Shown here in pieces: positions 34,258 to 36,548 of a stretch of DNA of 36,548 nt. The notes below the pieces were generated by a model. It was not told where the DNA came from. It was given only the letters and a program-made list of their open reading frames with translations, and searched no databases. This DNA is from Fusicatenibacter sp. (GTDB lineage Bacteria; Bacillota; Clostridia; Lachnospirales; Lachnospiraceae). Position 1 is the stretch's first letter, and every line of letters begins with the position of its first letter. The stretch spans positions 1 through 36,548 of the forward strand of contig JALEOU010000107.1 in NCBI GenBank assembly GCA_022766945.1, given 5' to 3'. Position numbers and translations under genes: made by a program.

Positions 34258-35127
34258 GTGAATACAGATAGAATACGGGCGAGGGAGAAAATCAGTAAAA
34301 GAAATTTGAATCCGGGAAGCGGCAGGAGACGCAGGAGAAGAGTATTATGCTGCCGGCTGCTGTCCGGAGCTTTGGCTGTCTGCCTTGCCGCTGGAATAGG
34401 GGTTTGGAAGGGAAACTCCGGAACAGAAAAGGAAGAGGAGCATTTGCCGATGACAGCGTATGACATGGAGGCAAAGGAAGTCGGTGCGATGAATACCCCC
34501 GTCTCTGCCAGGACGTATTCTATTGCAGATGATCTGTATGGGAAATATCAGGATCTGCTGATTCTGGTCAACAAGCAGAATCCGCTGGATTCTGTTTATG
34601 AGCCGTCTCTGAGGTGGATCTGTGACGGAAGACTTCAGATCCAGGAAATCGTATATGAGGATCTGGTGGATATGCTCGAAGCAGGAGAAGAGGCAGGACA
34701 TACTTACTGGATTGCCTCGGCTTACCGAAGCAGAGAACGCCAGGAAGAGTTGATGGAGGCAGAGATAGAAAAAAATATGCGAAAAGGTCTGAGCCGGGAG
34801 GAAGCACGGAAAAAATCAGAAGAGACGCTGATGGAACCAGGCTGCAGCGAGCATGAGACAGGACTGGCGCTGGATATTCTGGTATCAGAGAATGTGACGA
34901 TGGATATTCATCAGGCTGAGGAGCCGGGCAATCAGTGGCTGTGTGAGCATGCCTGGGAGTATGGTTTTGTACTGCGCTATCCCGAAGAGAAAACCGATCT
35001 GACCGGAATCAATTACGAACCATGGCATTTCCGGTATGTCGGAAAGGAAATGGCAGAATACATGCAGAGAGAAGATTTGTGTCTGGAAGAATTCTATGAG
35101 CTGGTTTCTTCCTCTGTGTTCAAATGA
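34258..35127 (+). CDS. VanY-type D-alanyl-D-alanine carboxypeptidase (M15B)
   Basis: A 289-aa zinc peptidase that trims the terminal D-Ala from peptidoglycan stem peptides. Very basic N-terminus (GRRRRRR), then one membrane helix (about 30-48), so anchored with the catalytic domain outside. Family motifs: YWIASAYRSRERQEEL, zinc ligands in CSEHETGLALDI (SxHxxGxAxD) and EPWHFRYVG. Start is GTG 34258 with AGGAGG 8 nt before it. No vanRS or ligase genes are near, so ordinary cell-wall remodelling is more likely than glycopeptide resistance. Confidence 0.9.
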   Translation: MNTDRIRAREKISKRNLNPGSGRRRRRRVLCCRLLSGALAVCLAAGIGVWKGNSGTEKEEEHLPMTAYDMEAKEVGAMNTPVSARTYSIADDLYGKYQDLLILVNKQNPLDSVYEPSLRWICDGRLQIQEIVYEDLVDMLEAGEEAGHTYWIASAYRSRERQEELMEAEIEKNMRKGLSREEARKKSEETLMEPGCSEHETGLALDILVSENVTMDIHQAEEPGNQWLCEHAWEYGFVLRYPEEKTDLTGINYEPWHFRYVGKEMAEYMQREDLCLEEFYELVSSSVFK

Positions 35128-35271
35128 CAGGCCTCTGTCAACAGAAGAAGTGCAGCGGGATTCTGATTTGACAAGAAGGGAAAGCTGTGAGAAGATGAGA
35201 AAAGAAAAATCCGTGGAACAAAAGAATACACAAAAAACAATCAATAACCGGATTTTACAAGGAGGAAACAA

Positions 35272-36252
35272 ATGAAAAGTGTAATTACCTGTCTGCCGCT
35301 GAAGGAACGGCATAAGCAGATGCTGGAACAAGTATCAACGGAATGTGTTTTCTGTCATCTCGGAACGCAGCGTCCGACAAAGGAGCAGCTGTCGGAAGCA
35401 AATGTTGTGATTGGAAATCTGCCCCCTGCGCTGCTTGCGGATGCACCGAAACTGGAGCTGCTGCAGCTGAACAGTGCCGGTACAGATGGTTATACTGTTC
35501 CGGGACTGCTGCCGGAAGGGGCAAAGCTTGCAAATGCTTCCGGAGCTTACGGTCTGGCTATTTCAGAACATATGGTGGGATGTGTGCTTGCATTGATGAA
35601 GAAGCTGCCTTTGTATCTGGAAAACCAGAAACAGCATCAGTGGAAGGATGAAGGCCCGGTTCGCTCTGTGTACGGCAGCCGTACACTTGTGGTTGGCATG
35701 GGAGATATCGGAAGCGAGTTTGCCAGAAGAATGAATGCCATGGGAAGTGAAGTGATCGGTGTCCGCCGTCATGCCGGGGATAAACCGGATTATGTGGCAG
35801 AGGTATGTACGATGGATCGTCTGGATGAAGAGTTGGAAAAGGCAGATATTATAGCCTGTTCTCTTCCGGGAACTCCATCCACCTGCCATCTGTTCGATGA
35901 GGAACGCATCCGAAAGATGAAGCGCGGAGCAATCCTCGTCAATGTAGGCCGCGGAACACTGATCGATCCGGAGGTTCTTGCGTGGGCCCTGACGGAAGGA
36001 TATCTTGGCGGAGCCTGCGTAGATGTAACAGAACCAGAGCCGCTTCCGGCAGATTCCGTTCTGTGGAATGCTCCAAATCTGATTCTGACACCGCATGTAT
36101 CCGGCGGCTATCATCTGGAGATCACACTGGACCGTATTGTGGAGATCGCTGCACGAAACTTAAAGGCAGTCTGTGAAGGAGGAGAAATCGTCAACGAGGT
36201 GGACTGCTCCAGCGGATACCGCAAACTCGAAAACCGACACAGAAATTCCTGA
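35272..36252 (+). CDS. D-isomer 2-hydroxyacid dehydrogenase
   Basis: A 326-aa NAD(P)-dependent enzyme that interconverts 2-oxo acids and D-2-hydroxy acids. Nucleotide-binding VVGMGDIGSEFARRM (G142, G144, G147), followed by VIGVRR; a basic residue there may favour NADPH. Catalytic triad placed as Arg227 in NVGRGTLID, a Glu in DVTEPEPLP, and His275 in LTPHVSGG. The N-terminal segment is short and diverged, so the substrate (glyoxylate, hydroxypyruvate, phosphoglycerate and others) is not clear. AAGGAGG precedes the ATG. The gap before it (35128-35271) holds only weak promoter-like sequence. No obvious partner nearby. Confidence 0.9.
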   Translation: MKSVITCLPLKERHKQMLEQVSTECVFCHLGTQRPTKEQLSEANVVIGNLPPALLADAPKLELLQLNSAGTDGYTVPGLLPEGAKLANASGAYGLAISEHMVGCVLALMKKLPLYLENQKQHQWKDEGPVRSVYGSRTLVVGMGDIGSEFARRMNAMGSEVIGVRRHAGDKPDYVAEVCTMDRLDEELEKADIIACSLPGTPSTCHLFDEERIRKMKRGAILVNVGRGTLIDPEVLAWALTEGYLGGACVDVTEPEPLPADSVLWNAPNLILTPHVSGGYHLEITLDRIVEIAARNLKAVCEGGEIVNEVDCSSGYRKLENRHRNS

Positions 36253-36316
36253 GGAAATTTGATGCGATGAATCAGTTCTGAAAGGTAAAAAAAATTCGCA
36301 CAAAATGTGCTGATTT

Positions 36317-36380
36317 CATGTGGATTCCTAAAGGATAGTGTAAAATATAAGAAAAACTTTTTCGCAGAGGAATCCACATG
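36317..36380 (+). repeat. 13-bp inverted repeat covering the transposase start codon
   Basis: CATGTGGATTCCT at 36317-36329 and its exact inverse AGGAATCCACATG at 36368-36380, separated by 38 bp. The right arm contains both the upstream AGAGG, which could be the ribosome site, and the ATG. It may be an operator or an RNA hairpin that hides the start. Confidence 0.7.
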
Positions 36381-36548
36381 AGCAGAGAACGAGATCGAAT
36401 CGCTAAAAAAAGGGAGCAGAACCCGGTTATTGAGTGCAATAAAGTTCAGGAAAGATTTTATCCGGAGCTATTTTCAAAGTTTGCAAAGGTAAAGGATCCA
36501 AGACACAGCAGTTACATTGACTACAGCAGTAAGGTGATGCTGGGAACG
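36378..36548 (+). CDS. Insertion-sequence transposase, 3' partial
   Basis: The first 57 residues of a protein running off the window edge. FYPELFSKFAKVKDPRHSSY followed by IDYSSKVMLG resembles the N-terminal region of DDE transposases widespread in Lachnospiraceae (the style F.P.L...L..I.DPR..SYI.Y). The catalytic domain is outside the window, so the IS family cannot be assigned. It starts at ATG 36378 inside a 13-bp inverted repeat. The left end of the IS should lie in 36255-36316, but no terminal repeat can be confirmed without the right end. Confidence 0.65.
   Translation, partial: MSRERDRIAKKREQNPVIECNKVQERFYPELFSKFAKVKDPRHSSYIDYSSKVMLGT

Noticed and set aside
34258-35127. Part of a vancomycin-resistance cluster
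   Set aside because: Only a VanY-type peptidase is present; no VanR/S, ligase or VanX is in the neighbourhood.
35128-35271. TTGACA at 35167 as a promoter for the dehydrogenase and a 26-codon frame before it
   Set aside because: No acceptable -10 at the right spacing, and the short frame has no ribosome site or conserved feature.

Overview
The window looks like chromosomal DNA of an anaerobic, probably spore-forming Lachnospiraceae member (Firmicutes, Clostridia). The reasons are the AGGAGG-type ribosome binding sites on nearly every gene, the M-box riboswitch before mgtE, a Csp-type subtilisin gene, rubrerythrin and rubredoxin-based oxygen defence, and YesMN-type regulation of a sugar ABC transporter. 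The genus cannot be read from the sequence. No rRNA, tRNA or CRISPR array was seen.

Layout. 1-1.7 kb: pckA (5' end cut by the window edge) and a bidirectional terminator. 1.7-9.0 kb: a Csp-like S8 serine protease gene on the minus strand, split in two by a compact 5.56-kb mobile element (about 2637-8203). The element carries, on the minus strand, two serine recombinases and a small accessory protein. On the plus strand it carries a PerR-regulated operon: perR, a double-rubredoxin rubrerythrin, an SDR oxidoreductase and a flavin reductase-rubredoxin fusion. 9.1-14.5 kb: trkA-trkH potassium uptake, hisC and a MATE transporter. 14.6-18.0 kb: a YesN/YesM-type two-component system. 18.2-26.3 kb: a sugar operon with two paralogous solute-binding lipoproteins, two permeases, an MttB-like methyltransferase homologue, a GH4 glycosidase and a NagB-like sugar-phosphate isomerase, closed by a strong hairpin. 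26.5-32.2 kb: a truncated MATE gene, a GH42 beta-galactosidase, an AraC regulator and a second GH42. 32.3-36.5 kb: mgtE with an M-box leader, a VanY-type carboxypeptidase, a 2-hydroxyacid dehydrogenase and the start of an insertion-sequence transposase.

The most notable system is the element inside the protease gene. Both junctions share the 5-bp repeat ATGTG, lying in the same codon phase of the two gene halves. Recombination between them would rejoin the protease in frame (about 580 aa, with the Asp/His/Ser triad complete). It would also release a circle whose joint is an imperfect palindrome (9-bp arms TTTCCCTTA/TAAGGGAAA centred on the crossover), as expected for the attP of a large serine recombinase. 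So this is a minimal site-specific element with a self-regulated peroxide/oxygen-defence operon as cargo. It can be read either as a transferable aerotolerance cassette or, more speculatively, as a skin-like switch of a germination-type protease.

The sugar region appears to work as one catabolic unit. The sensor kinase and its AraC-type regulator probably control the divergent ABC transporter. GH4 and the NagB-like enzyme would process the imported sugar in the cytoplasm, and the two GH42 enzymes would cleave beta-galactosides. No transporter ATPase is encoded here, so a shared MsmK-type ATPase elsewhere is likely. The actual substrate is unknown.
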